Of a stretch of DNA of 64,000 bases, positions 12,122 to 23,473 are shown one piece after another. The stretch spans positions 62,001 to 126,000 of the forward strand of contig CAJNOJ010000110.1 in assembly GCA_905250025.1 (NCBI GenBank), given 5' to 3'. Each line of letters begins with the position of its first letter. Within the stretch, counting starts at the first letter, position 1. Below the pieces are notes generated by a model. The model made no database searches. It was not told the origin of the DNA and was given only the letters and a program-made list of their open reading frames with translations. Source of the DNA: Adineta ricciae (lineage: Eukaryota > Rotifera > Eurotatoria > Adinetida > Adinetidae). The position numbers and the translations under genes are program-made.

Positions 12122-14228
12122 TCAAATAACAGATGTTTTACGCTTGACTTCCGTTAATTCCTCGTGTGCTTCATCCTGCTCATCATCACACGCCCAAGGT
12201 TCCGTTTCTCCACGAGCTAAGAAAATAAATGCAATAGCTGATATAAGAAATGATGCAGCATAGAGCATAAATGCTACTCTCCATTCTAGTGCTGTTTTCT
12301 AAACAACGAAACACACATATCGACATTGTACTGTTAAACACTACATACATGTTTTGTAATGATACTTGTTAAATACGGTGCACCGAATCCTCCGATACTT
12401 GCTAAAAGAAAAGTGTTGAAATCGGATGTTTTCAGTGAAGTATAAGCCTTACAAATCGTGTTGCAAATACCAAACACGACGCCTGAATGAACGCCACTAA
12501 AATCTCCAACATTAACAATATATCCGCCAGACATCATAAAACCACTAGGAAATGACACAAATATGTGCTATGAATCTCTTTCTCTGTCTTTACTTGAATG
12601 CTATTCCGATAATAAGTAAAGCCACTGCCAAATATCGACGTTGACAATCAAGGAAAGATATTGACAGAAGACAAATAGCTGGTGCGAAAGTGCCAATCCC
12701 ATGAAATAATTTTCGAGCATTGATACGTTTGACGTAGTTTTTGCCAATGATAAAATCTGCTAGGCCACCGCTTAACATGACAACAAGGAAACTAGCCATA
12801 TGTGGTAATGCGGAAAGAAACCCGTTCGCTTCGATGCTGAATAACAGAACTTCACTCATGTATTCGGGAACAACGGTCCAAACGGCTAAACAAAGAATGC
12901 GATGGTCATTTCGAGAGAAAGGAAAAAAAAGCATTTCTCTCACCATAAAGACCAAAATCGCTGAAACACATGGAAATAAGAATACACCAGAAACCTTGAG
13001 ATCGAAGCATTGCACTCCATGGTATTTTCTATACATTCGAAAAGGAAATATCGCTTTTAGAGAAGGAACCGTTCATACGGTATTGACATCTTGAATCTTT
13101 TCTTCTGCTTTGCATGCTCGAATGTATTCTTTTTCATCCAATGTTATATGACGATTTGTTGCTGGTGTATCACTGGCAAAAATAAGCCAGACAATCGACC
13201 AGACGATGCCGAGACCACCTAAACACTTCGGTCAGTGGAAAGATGACAAGAAATCAGTTCTCCATACCAAGAAGATAGAAGAAGTATGCCCAACCATGTC
13301 GAAAAATGAAAGGAATCGCATCATTTAATGAAAATGTGCAGAAGAGACCGCCAATAATCAAAGAAATGATAGTGCCCATCGAGGGCCCTAGAGAACGGTT
13401 ATATAACGATAATTTCAACTAGACTTAAGAGTCATACCGGAACTCTGAAATGAAAGCAAAGTTGTTCGTTCTGATGCTGGTGCCCATGTTGACCAAAAGC
13501 GAAAGATTGTGGGCCACAGACCACCCTTCAAATACAGAGAATTCAAGTCGATGATTTCACTTCAATCCACTCGTTTTATACCTGTGCAGCGCCGGCAACG
13601 ATACGCAAAGCTATCACTAACGATGGATGCAGTTTTGAAAAAATTGGTAAAAGTATTGTTGCCATTGATGAAGCAAAGATTAACAAGGCAAGAAAACGTT
13701 TCGGACCCAAGAGATTCACAGCTACTGACGATGCGACTTGAGTCAACGCATAGCCCCAATAGAACGAACCAAGAAGGAAACCACGAGTGGATTTTGGCCA
13801 TAAGAGAACTTGACCAGGCTATAGTAAAAACATACAAATATTTTCACATACAATTTCAAATTTATCTCTACCAATTGACTTTTTTCTGCAGTATGTTGAT
13901 GGCACGATGCTGGAATATTTCGATGATTGGCCAAAGAATTATTATTGTATGTTGCTGGATCATTATCTACGCTAGGATTGACCATGCAAATAATCCCGAC
14001 ACTAAAGAAAATTCGTAAGAAGAGATCGTTAAGACGCAAAATTATCCTTACGAAAGACCATTGCGTTGAGCATAACATAGAAAGAAGCCCAAAAATGCCA
14101 GAAAAGCAAGTAATAAACGATGTGAACACATAAGTGGAGCTAAGAACACGAATAGAAGACATTAAATCTATCCCAATACTCAAAATATGCGTACTTTTCA
14201 ATTGAGTTGTTTTGTTGCTTGTAGTCAT
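12122..14228 (-). CDS. SLC17-family (sialin/VGLUT-like) anion transporter
   Basis: Exons (minus): 14228-14195, 14139-14052, 14001-13872, 13818-13582, 13525-13438, 13387-13268, 13218-13079, 13028-12944, 12885-12594, 12544-12349, 12298-12122; 528 residues. This is a 12-helix MFS organic-anion transporter of the SLC17 group (sialin, vesicular glutamate and nucleotide transporters, Na/phosphate cotransporters). Family blocks are present: helix 1 FLGFFLCYAQRNGLS, helix 2 GSFYWGYALTQ, the helix 4 signature RIVAGAAQGGLWP with WSTWAPASERTTLLSF, and the C-terminal EWRVAFMLYAASFLI. A large first luminal loop carries NNNS-type N-glycosylation sites. Substrate cannot be told from the sequence. Introns are 49-58 bp. 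The short first exon encodes MTTSNKTTQLK. Confidence 0.9.
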
Positions 14229-15773
14229 CGTTGTAATTAGTCTACGAGAAAAGAAGAATTCACGACATAAAAGATAATACTTTGGTACTGCCAGATGATG
14301 CAATGACAAAATAACATGGCATCCGTTCGTTGCATCAGATGGGTAGGAGGAAACAGGAAATTTCATAGGAACTCATGCCGTTGCTCTCGACTTTCTCTTA
14401 GACAATACAAATTCTACTCACATTCCTTGCTTCGTCTTTGGATATGTTCGATTCCAAGTAAATGTATCGGATCCATGCCTTAATTTATAGCACATTTCGT
14501 TTGTGCAACATTCCTCCTTGTGTAGAATCTATTCTAGTCGTGAGTGAATGTTGAGCATTCAACAATCGAAAGACCAGAAACCAGCAACCAAGTATAAATG
14601 CGATGACGATTTATGTATTATGCATTACTTTTGGCGCAACTGTTTTCTATCATTAGTACAGATATGACCTTTGGTACTTGTATGGTGTTAGAATAAACGT
14701 TTCTATTTCCAAATTCCGTTTACATTCTTGAATTGAATCGAAAGATAAACACGTAACTGGGAAATTTACTGGCGCTCAAATTTATTTTTGAGTATCAGTA
14801 CAGCATTGACGTCGTTCGATGCGAAATTTCTCTTTTCTGAACAATAATGAATGACAGATCAGTTGAAGACAAAATTTTTTAAAATAATGTTTTCGATGAG
14901 TTTATCGATAGACACATCCAATTACTAAGATATGTGGTTTTCATTCACGAAGCATTAATGAAGACTATCTTCGATTGTATGCTCATTGAAAAGATGTTTG
15001 TCATTGATTTCTTCAAGTATTTTATGAATGCTATCACTTGATTCCATACAGATATTATCTGTTAACATATTCATTGAAGAGAATGTCGACCGAATGAGAA
15101 GTTTGGTGAATTTCATTGTGCAAGAATAAGATACCTTTTCACAAAAGGGCAAATTAGTGGCGTCACTTTGGTGTTCTGTTCTGAAGAATGGGAACGCTGC
15201 AAAATATACTACTATCTGGTTGTTTATCGGTAACGAAAAGAATGAAGAACAACTTTTCTTATTGAAAAGATTGAAAAATCTATTACGTACATATGTAGCT
15301 CGCCCAGTAATTAAATATATCATTCATTAATAATTCTCCTGTATGTTGAAGAATTACAAGTTGTGTTTAGTACTCGAACAATCATTACTTTCGTTGGGAA
15401 CTATTGAACGACAACTTTTGCGGTTGGAATCGGTACAAGCCGAAAGAAAATCGTATCTACTGGATCCATGCTTGTGTTTTTCTGAGTTTCACCTGTTGTC
15501 CAAGATTTCTTTGATCGATCAATGATTGCATGCGCTTTCGCCATATCAGATTGATTCTCTCCAGTTTGAATTGCAATTGAAACATGCTCAGGTAGAAAGA
15601 TCGATCCAGTAGATATTGCTTCCGCTGGTCCATACGGTGGAAATCGAGGGTGTGGGTGATGGAGTCTCTTGCACTTCTCAAAACTCGAAGTGGAGTGGTT
15701 TATATAAAAGTTTAGAAGTCGAAGAAGATGTTTAATACTCGAATTGAGTTAACGATTTGTACATTATTCGCAG
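14229..15773. other. decayed intergenic region with an inverted repeat
   Basis: No intact gene is recognised. Open frames at about 14955-15323 (-), 15343-15525 (+) and 15457-15681 (-) look partly protein-like but lack known motifs and continuous splice structure. A perfect 13-bp inverted repeat (15454-15466 and 15603-15615) sits inside the last two. They face each other and encode similar short peptides (ERKSYLLD and QRKQYLLD). I read this as degenerate sequence next to the homeobox relic. Confidence 0.4.
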
Positions 15774-16003
15774 AAGAAGTACAAATGTATTTGTACGACA
15801 TTCGCTAGTGAACAATTGAAAAGATTCGAAGCAGAATCTGAAAAACAACGGTGTATAGTCGGCAATGAATGACCTTATTTAGCGAAGAAACTCGATCTAG
15901 GTGAAGCGCAAATCAAGATAAACGTAATCTCCACATTTTTCTTTACGTAAATTTTCTTTTTAGCTTCAACAAGATTTTGTTTCAAAATCAAAGTATTAAA
16001 TGA
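15774..16003 (+). pseudogene. degenerate homeobox (Vax/NK-like) relic
   Basis: After an intron-acceptor-like TTCGCAG, frame 15774 onward aligns without gaps to homeodomain positions of about 5-47: TTFASEQLKRFEAE, then QRCIVGNE, an in-frame TGA at 15870-15872 where an Arg is expected, then PYLAKKLDLGEAQIKI. A GT...TTTAG intron-like stretch (15924-15963) follows at the usual split point of helix 3. Beyond it comes KILFQNQSIK and a stop, a damaged KIWFQNRRIK. The spacing and the VGNE..YLAKKL wording most resemble Vax/Emx/NK-type homeodomains. The stop, Phe-to-Ser in helix 1 and Trp-to-Leu in the recognition helix indicate loss of function. Confidence 0.75.
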
Positions 16004-16670
16004 CGTCATCAAGCAATTGATAATCATCAACAACGATAAACTAATTTCCACTCTATTGACTTTTTGGCATGAGTAAAACTAATAAGTAAGGAACTGCGAT
16101 TCCTACTGGTTCTCAGCTAAACCATAGCACTGTGTTTCACACTAGAATTAATACAAGGCAAATATTCCCTTTTTTTTTCATAAGTCGAATCAATTATCCA
16201 TTTGTCAGGAAGTAGTTTTCAAAGACCAGCTGTGTTTACTAAAAACTCCATCGCTGAATGATCACTCGTTCGTCGGCCACTCACGGTTACCCATTGACCA
16301 CTTTCGAATACTAAACATACTCGCATCGTAGAAAACCAAGACATGTCAATCTAGTTTACTTTATGTAATACCTAGAGAGTATAATTAGTCATCAATATCG
16401 ATTAACCGTCTATTTATTTCGCTCGTTATTCAGGTTTCAGTGTTCGAAATGTCGAACAGAGGTGGGTATTTGCGACGTTTTCATATGTGACCAAAACGTT
16501 TTATTATAAAAAAGAAGCTATCTATGAAGAACGGTCGTTCGTTTATTTTTGAGCCATTGCATGGTGAGCCGATAATCGACTGCAACAGTACATATGTTAC
16601 TGAAAGACTACGATTATTCTGCACGAACAAAATCAACAATAATTCTATATGTATACGTATGTGCATGTAT
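16004..16670. other. intergenic region
   Basis: No gene is seen. It starts with a perfect CRE-like palindrome, TGACGTCA (16001-16008), which may be chance. Open frames on the plus strand from 16649 onward are antisense to the zinc-finger gene. Confidence 0.4.
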
Positions 16671-18535
16671 TCATTGCCCATCTAGGAATAGGTCGATCGA
16701 ATTATCATTACTACCGAATACTTCTTGAGATTGTTCTAGGAGAAGATAATCGGACTTGTCGGTGTTGTTTTGATTTTCAGTTTGATGACGTTGTTTATGA
16801 TGAGCATACAGTTGATTTTGATGCAGAAAACCTTTCCGACATAATTCACAACTATTGGCAAATCAAGAGAAATTTGTTTTGTGCGAAGAAAAGAAGGTCT
16901 GAGAATGATTCAGTTCCTTACCGAAACGGATACTGATGTGAATGTCGCACAATATCATGATCACGTAAATGTTCCGGTCGTACGAATGTTTTCACACATG
17001 CATGGCATTGAAACAAGCCGCCTGTTGCGCTGTGTTTCGCTGCATGTTGCTTTAGTTTATCCTTCCTAGAGCAAAACGCTTATTTCTTGATATCGATTTC
17101 AGTCTCCTTCTTACCGCGCAAATGCTTGTTCACAGCCGTCCTGTTCACATTTATATGGTTTGATATCTGAATGTTTCGTGACGTTGTGTCGATTTAGATG
17201 AAACGTTGTTTTAAAAGTTAATTTGCACGCCGAGCAACTTTTCTGATTCGGTATATCAGCATTATGTTCAGTCATCACATGTCGAGAAAGATCGTTACGC
17301 TTTTGAAACGTTTCAATGCATATCGTACAACGATAGGGTGCGAGATCCGAATGTTTAGCAACATGATTATGATACGAATTATTCGATTCGAATTCGGCTG
17401 GACATAGTTGACAAAGAAATTTGTGCGTTTCGTAATGCATATGATACTGCAATAGCTCGGATGTTTGAAATGCTTGTTTGCATAATCGGCAGCGGTAGGT
17501 ACGCTTGCGACGACGATGATAAGCGTTACTACGAGACGAACGTCGTGAGATAACATGACGTTTTTGACTATGAATACGCGCGTGAAGGATGTAGTCGACA
17601 GGCTTATCAAATAATTGCGCGCATGCATCATTTAAACAACGAAAAACAGGGTTGAGACAATGAACTAAAACGAAAGTAAATTAGAATGTACCTATATGAT
17701 TATCCACTTCAAACAAGGTAAATCTTATCATGTGAAATGAAAGTACATCACCTCATCGGTCCAGAGACAACGGCTTGCTAAGATAAGGAAAATATCTAGA
17801 ACCTTTCTACGTTTGTTTGATCAGTCATTCATCGAAAATCTGCATCAAGAAAAAAGTCACTACGGTCTTCTTACTCATTTTCTTGTGAATATTCAATGAT
17901 GCATTGGAAGCAAATGTAACAGTACACTGTTTACATTCTAAAGGTTGTACTGCGTGTTCGTCGAGCAAATCAGTGTAACTCGACGACGAATCGTCGAGAG
18001 ATGATGAGATACCTTTGGAATTGAGATTTTCATTGTCATCAATCCAGGTTGAATGTTCAAAAACATGATTCTCTAATACAACTGGTGCATCGAATTGTTC
18101 GTCACAAACTGGACATTCGAGAAGACTCATTTGTGATAGCGAATTTTCTATCGAGCAGTATTCAGTTGGAGCCGAGACGAGAGGATTAAGAGTAGATTCC
18201 GTGTCCGTTGGTGTTTGTTCGACAGGTTGAGAAAATAGAAGGTCAAACTCGTTTGTGGAAGGAATTTCGTGTTGCATCGTTGGATAAAACAGATTTGAGT
18301 TGGACGGAATCGATAATGAAACATCTTCAATAATTGCATCGAGTTCACGTTCAAGTAAATTTGTTGGTGGATTATTCGGTAGTTGAAACAGATTCGCTGA
18401 TTGTTGACCAATACATGTCGATCGATGCGTCAAAAACAAATTCAAATCTGTGAAATTCATACGACATTTTCCACATATAAACAGATCCTCTGCATTAGTC
18501 GTAGCTACAAAGTCGTCAATATTATTGTATCCCAT
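16671..18535 (-). CDS. multi-C2H2 zinc-finger protein
   Basis: Exons 18535-17875, 17664-17115, 17065-16922 and 16851-16671 give 511 residues. I count eleven fingers. The first, CGKC...H..TC, is C2HC-like. Then come CPVC, CKQC (completed across intron 1 as HKKMIH), CLNDAC, CRLC, CQLC, CTIC, CSAC, CEQDGC, CHAC and CELC types. An acidic, Ser/Thr-rich region separates fingers 1 and 2 and fingers 2 and 3. This suggests a nuclear DNA- or RNA-binding regulator, but linkers are not the TGEKP type and no orthologue is obvious. The tail after the last finger is Gln/Asn-rich and acidic. Intron 1 is 210 bp, long for this window. The ATG at 18535 is the first in frame. Confidence 0.85.
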
Positions 18536-18983
18536 CAAATTAAAACCTTTAACTTACTCATTGTCTATTGATGAGTTGAAGGTAGTACGATGATGGGTAT
18601 AGAACGAAAAGCAATAAAATCGTTTCCTTTTATCAGGTATACTAATCTTATAAGCATTCGACACATAACATGCTCACCTCACCTATGTTACTCAAAATAA
18701 ATAGGTTCTACCAATCATATTCACGGACGATAGATGATGATGGTAGTCATTCGTACAATCATCGTAGTGATCAGAACGACATCATAGATTCTTCTCGAAT
18801 GCGTGTCCGTAAACGAAAAAAACTTCATTTTTCATGTTTACATATTTTTTCTCTTTTGAAATCTTTTGTACGCACATATACACGCACAATTAAAAGAAAA
18901 ACGAGAGCACATGAACAAACAAACAAGGAGATACACTGATACATAGGAAAACTCTTAGAAATCAAGCGAGAAAAGAAAAATTC
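18536..18983. other. spacer between zinc-finger gene and PCF11
   Basis: This 448-bp stretch should hold the zinc-finger gene promoter and the PCF11 3' UTR (both genes are minus). An 89-codon plus-strand frame at 18670 has no recognisable content. Confidence 0.5.
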
Positions 18984-21900
18984 TTAATCAAACGTTGTTC
19001 CTATGTCTTCCGGTGGATTCGTCGTCGTTAGGAATGGTATCTCTTCTGATATAGTTGTCGAATTTTCTATTCCATTCGTTGGTGCTTCTTCTTGGACAAT
19101 GTCAACGGGTTTGATATCTTCTTTTTTCATAAAGATTGTTTCAACAAGATTGACGAACGACATCGAAGAAAGATATGTCGACTGTGTGGAATTATCCAGT
19201 AGTGTGGAATATTCGTCTTTTGCATCATCATTATCAGTTTTTACAGTCATTGTCGAATCAGTAGTCGGTGTATCGGATAAAAGGTTACTAGTTCCATCCA
19301 AGATCACATTCGATGGTACGGACGAAGCATCACCAACTGACAAATCAGACGTTGTCGCATTTTCATTCATCGCCTAATAAGTAGATCAATTGAAGATGAA
19401 GTTTTCAACGATTCCATTAAGTTCTTACTTCATACTGAACATCTTGAAAACAGATTGGATGGTAGGTTTTTCCATCTATTCGCAGGGCATCTTTCAAATG
19501 CCATTCTTCTCTATTATCATCGAAGAAGTTCTCAAATGGATCGTGACATACAAAGCATCGCTAAAATAGAGAATCAAACAACATTTCTAGTACGAATTCA
19601 TGCTCTTGCACATACATCATCATCACCATCACCGTTGCCTGTTGCTGGACAGGAGATCACTCCTGATGCTGATACAGTATTTTCTCCTTGAAGAAAAACA
19701 CTGTTCTCTTTAAGCGGTCGAAATTGTGCTGATATAAGTTTTCCGGTTCGAACTTGTTCTTCAAGATTTTCTTCGTAGAGTGTCCATTCTTGTACTGATG
19801 GATACCAATTTCGACTGCGTCTCGATAAGGCGAGGGTTGATGTTGTCGTATTCAAGTCCTTTTCTTGCGTATTTTCCATGTAATGCCAATCGAGATGACA
19901 ATTATAGTAATTCTTTTGTTTCGCAGTAAAACGAAGACCACACAAACGACACTGATATTTGCTAACGTATAGTTGTTGAGCGATACCAACATACTTTCTA
20001 AACAAATGATTGATTTGCAAGATTTAGTAGGAAAAGTATTACATTGGTTTACTTTTTTAGCATATTTATATTGGCATCGATTAGAATTGGTACTGGTGCA
20101 ACATTTTCTTCATCGAAATTACGTGGACGTGCTGCACGACCCGTGACAGGATCATAGCGTGCTCTTTTGTTATCTTCCTCATCGTATGAATTATGATTGT
20201 TATTATTATTTTCATCATGCGGTCGTTTCAATGGTGGACTTTGATGCACAGAAAATAATTGTTGATCCGGTAGAGTTGTCGTTGCTGTTTGTTGAGATTG
20301 AAATGCATTTTGTACAAGTGACAATGCGGGTGGACCGGGTGGTAATGGCGGAAGATAAGGTAGGAAATTATAATTCGATATGAAAGATGAAGGTGCGCCA
20401 ACAGTTGTTAAGATTTGCATAGCATGACGATAGGCATCGTTACCAAAACCCGGGAATGGAAATGGTGGAGTCGGAAAAGTTGGAAGCTGAGACGTTACTG
20501 CCGTTTGTGATGCAGGTTGTTGAGTGAATTGAAGCAGTTGCTGTTGAAATGAATGGCTTGGTTGAAGATTCGCACCATTTAATAGCGATGTATTCGTACT
20601 GCAATAAAAATTCAGTATCTTACGAATTGTTTCGATTCGATAGAAACACGTACGTTTGTTGTTGGATGGTCAGTCGTTGTGCTTCGCTCTGGAGAATGTT
20701 TTGAAGAAGTTTCAACGTTGCTTGATATTCTTCGGATGATAATTCTTTCAGTTTATACTTTTGTTCAGCGAGTAAAAGACATTTGGAATTGATTTCGAAT
20801 ATACTATCAGCATCGAGATTTCTTGAGTTTGATTTAGTCGTTGTCATATCTGAATCTCGATAATCTTTATCACTATTACCAAATAAGACGTTTCTAAACG
20901 TATGAATTTTCATGAAAACTAATCTGAAAGTTGATGCCATTCACTTACACATCGTTTGTACTACCCACATCGCCAGCTGATGGTTTCATCGAAAGTCCAT
21001 TATTGACAGCGGCCAAAGATTGTTTGATAATAAACGGCTCATCATCATCGTCATCTTCTTCATCATTATTATTCAAATTTTCATTTTCGTCTCCGTCGGT
21101 ATCAATCTCAGATGACGTTTCTTGTTCAGTATTAACCATTGCTTGTGACAAAGCCGTTGCACGTCGTTGTAAGCGGGCTGATGGCCGTCGTTTTCTTCCT
21201 CCTTTTTTCTTCTTTACCGTCGACTTCTTAATTTTTGATTGTTGTTCTCCATCAACACCAAGATCAAGTACATGTGCTGTCTCATGTCGAATTTGTTCCA
21301 TGCGTTCGATTGGTATCATATGGTAGGTATCACCACGAGTAGAGAGCTCAGAAAGTTTGGGTGGTGCTAAAGATATTGGAGGTTGATTAACCGTTCGAGT
21401 ACGAAACGTTGATGACTCAGGATCATCTTGCTGTAATCGTAAGATTTGCTGGCGAACTTCGTTACTTAAGGATTGTTGATCAGTCGGCGTAGTAGATATT
21501 GCATCCTAGAGAGAAAACGTGGTAAAACATGTTCTGGTCTTTCAATTGACATCCTTTACTCGTTGAAGAAAATTTGGATTCAGATGAATATTTTGCGACA
21601 AGGAAGATGGATCAGGTACTTTTGCAGTTATTGGCCATGCTGGATCGATATCATATGTTCGCGTATCAAGATTATACAATGCGAGATTAGTGAAAAAAGG
21701 CGGCCAGGTTTGACGAAGCTTAAACATCGATGATCGTGTGCGTTCATCAACCTAATGAAATCAAAACATTCTTTTGTACTAATTCTAAGCATGATCGAGC
21801 AACTTACTTTATTGAAAGCATTAGCAAACAGTACGGGCAAACGTGCTTCGAATAATTGAACGTAAACCGATGAACGTAGATTTTTCACTATAGAATCAAG

Positions 21901-22147
21901 TACATATAGAGCTGGCAAGACATGTTCACCTCTGGCCTGTGAAAATCAATGACATATTCTAAACCGAAACTAGGTTACACCTTGTGCTTACCTCTGCTAT
22001 ACGTTCTTCAATAGCTCGAACGATTTGTGGTGCATTTTGTATTTTTTCTTCCGCCAAGATTGTCAAAAAGTTAATCAATGGTTTGCTATTCAGTTTTAAA
22101 TCATTGAGAGCATTCTTAAAATCGAGATAATCATCTCTTGTAGCCAT
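18984..22147 (-). CDS. PCF11: PCF11 pre-mRNA cleavage and transcription-termination factor
   Basis: Exons (minus): 22147-21992, 21936-21808, 21751-21560, 21505-20949, 20893-20654, 20598-20053, 19997-19616, 19560-19429, 19373-18984; 907 residues. PCF11 is a subunit of cleavage factor II. It binds the RNA polymerase II C-terminal domain and drives 3'-end cleavage and termination. The first three exons are the CTD-interacting domain (LKLNSKPLINFLTILAEEK, LYVLDSIVKNLRSSV, YDIDPAWPI). A basic/acidic low-complexity middle and a Pro-rich part follow. The C-terminal block has the CLP1-binding region with the two zinc motifs, CRLCGLRF...H..WHY and RCFVCHDPFE..., and the NWYPSVQEW segment between them. 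A Ser/Thr-rich tail ends the protein. Confidence 0.93.
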
Positions 22148-23473
22148 AATAGTGTTGCAGACGACTAGAACAAAATTCAAAATCGTCTGAGAATACAAAA
22201 GGCAAATATGGAAGTGAATGGCACATACCTTGACAGAAAAAAAGTCGAACAAGTCAATTAGGCTACTAAACAACTATGATTCCTTTGAAAGACAATACAA
22301 AACAAGAGAGAAAATTGAGTTTCTTTTCAATCTAAAAATGTTTTTAGGTTTCTAAATATAATCAAGTAAATAATAACGGCGAAAATGAAAAACAGACTCT
22401 TCGACACGGGTTTTTATTTCGTTCATCAGTCAGTGTGGAAAAATACAAAACTAGAATGACAATTGTTCGTGTAGGGGAAAATACCACTACCAGTTTGATC
22501 AGCGCTTTTCACCTCTGAAAACTAATACATAATAATTAAAATCAAATCCCAACACCTTTATCTCCAGTGATAAACTAATGAATATGAAAACATAGGGATT
22601 TGGATATCTCTCTCAAAACCTGCACGAATGATTAGAGGTTTAACATGGCTAGGTTATCTTTTGCCTGAACGGAAACTCAGAAACCATAGAGATAACCGAG
22701 TTAGTCTAAAATGGCATTCCGCGAGTAACAAAATTCACCTGAACAGCAGTGTCATATGTGATACTCAACGATTCCGCTCGTCGCTCTTTCACATACGACA
22801 GATACTTACATCGACGAAGATAGAACTAGAAATGATAGTGTCGTAAATAGGAGAAATCAAAAGATGAAAGAAGGAAACAAAATCGGCTTGTAGTTCTTTT
22901 AGTCTTATTTCTTTTTTTCATCGTACAAAAATAAACTAGATCAACAAAATAAGTTCATAGATAATCGATGGACGTGCGTATGGAGATCATGAACAAACTT
23001 CAAACCGTTCGTTGACAAGAACTAAAAAAGAAAACACATTCACGTTCGAATTAATTGTTCTTCATTTACAGAATATTAACGAAAAAGAATTTACCTTTGA
23101 TTGCCTGTTGAATCGAAAGATCAGATCACGATCCATAGTTGGTTGCTCATTATTGAATATTTCGACTGAGTATCATATCGTGTTACCTAAAAGACAGTCA
23201 CCGGTAAGAATTTGTCTCTTTATTTAAGTAACAGAATGCAGCTGAACTCACCAAGTGTTAATGAAACCATTGTTAATTGATTCATCATTTATCTATCATG
23301 TTGGAAAAAGACAAGCCAAAGTAGAAGATGTTTAGAAGAGAAAAAAAGGAAAACAACAGTCGATTTATTTGCAAACGAATCATTGGATTTATTTCAATGC
23401 GCTGTAGATGGCGCACTTTTTCAATCAAAACGTGTATAAAAATATAACATATGTATTTCTAGTTATAAAAGTA
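22148..23473. other. intergenic region between PCF11 and OMA1
   Basis: Open frames up to 72 codons occur on the plus strand (about 22628-22846 and 23012-23227) without recognisable content. I see no RNA gene or repeat. PCF11 5' UTR sequence is expected near its left end and the OMA1 3' UTR at its right. Confidence 0.45.

Noticed and set aside
13509..14018. 169-codon plus-strand open frame
   Set aside because: It lies antisense across the SLC17 transporter exons and introns and has no protein-like features.
16001..16008. TGACGTCA palindrome (also at 30583-30590) as a CREB site
   Set aside because: Eight-base matches are expected a few times by chance and neither lies at a clear promoter.
16649..17069. 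Overlapping plus-strand frames of 95 and 62 codons
   Set aside because: They are antisense to the last two exons of the zinc-finger gene.
20931..21326. 131-codon plus-strand Ser-rich frame
   Set aside because: It is the antisense of the acidic Asp/Glu repeat region of PCF11.
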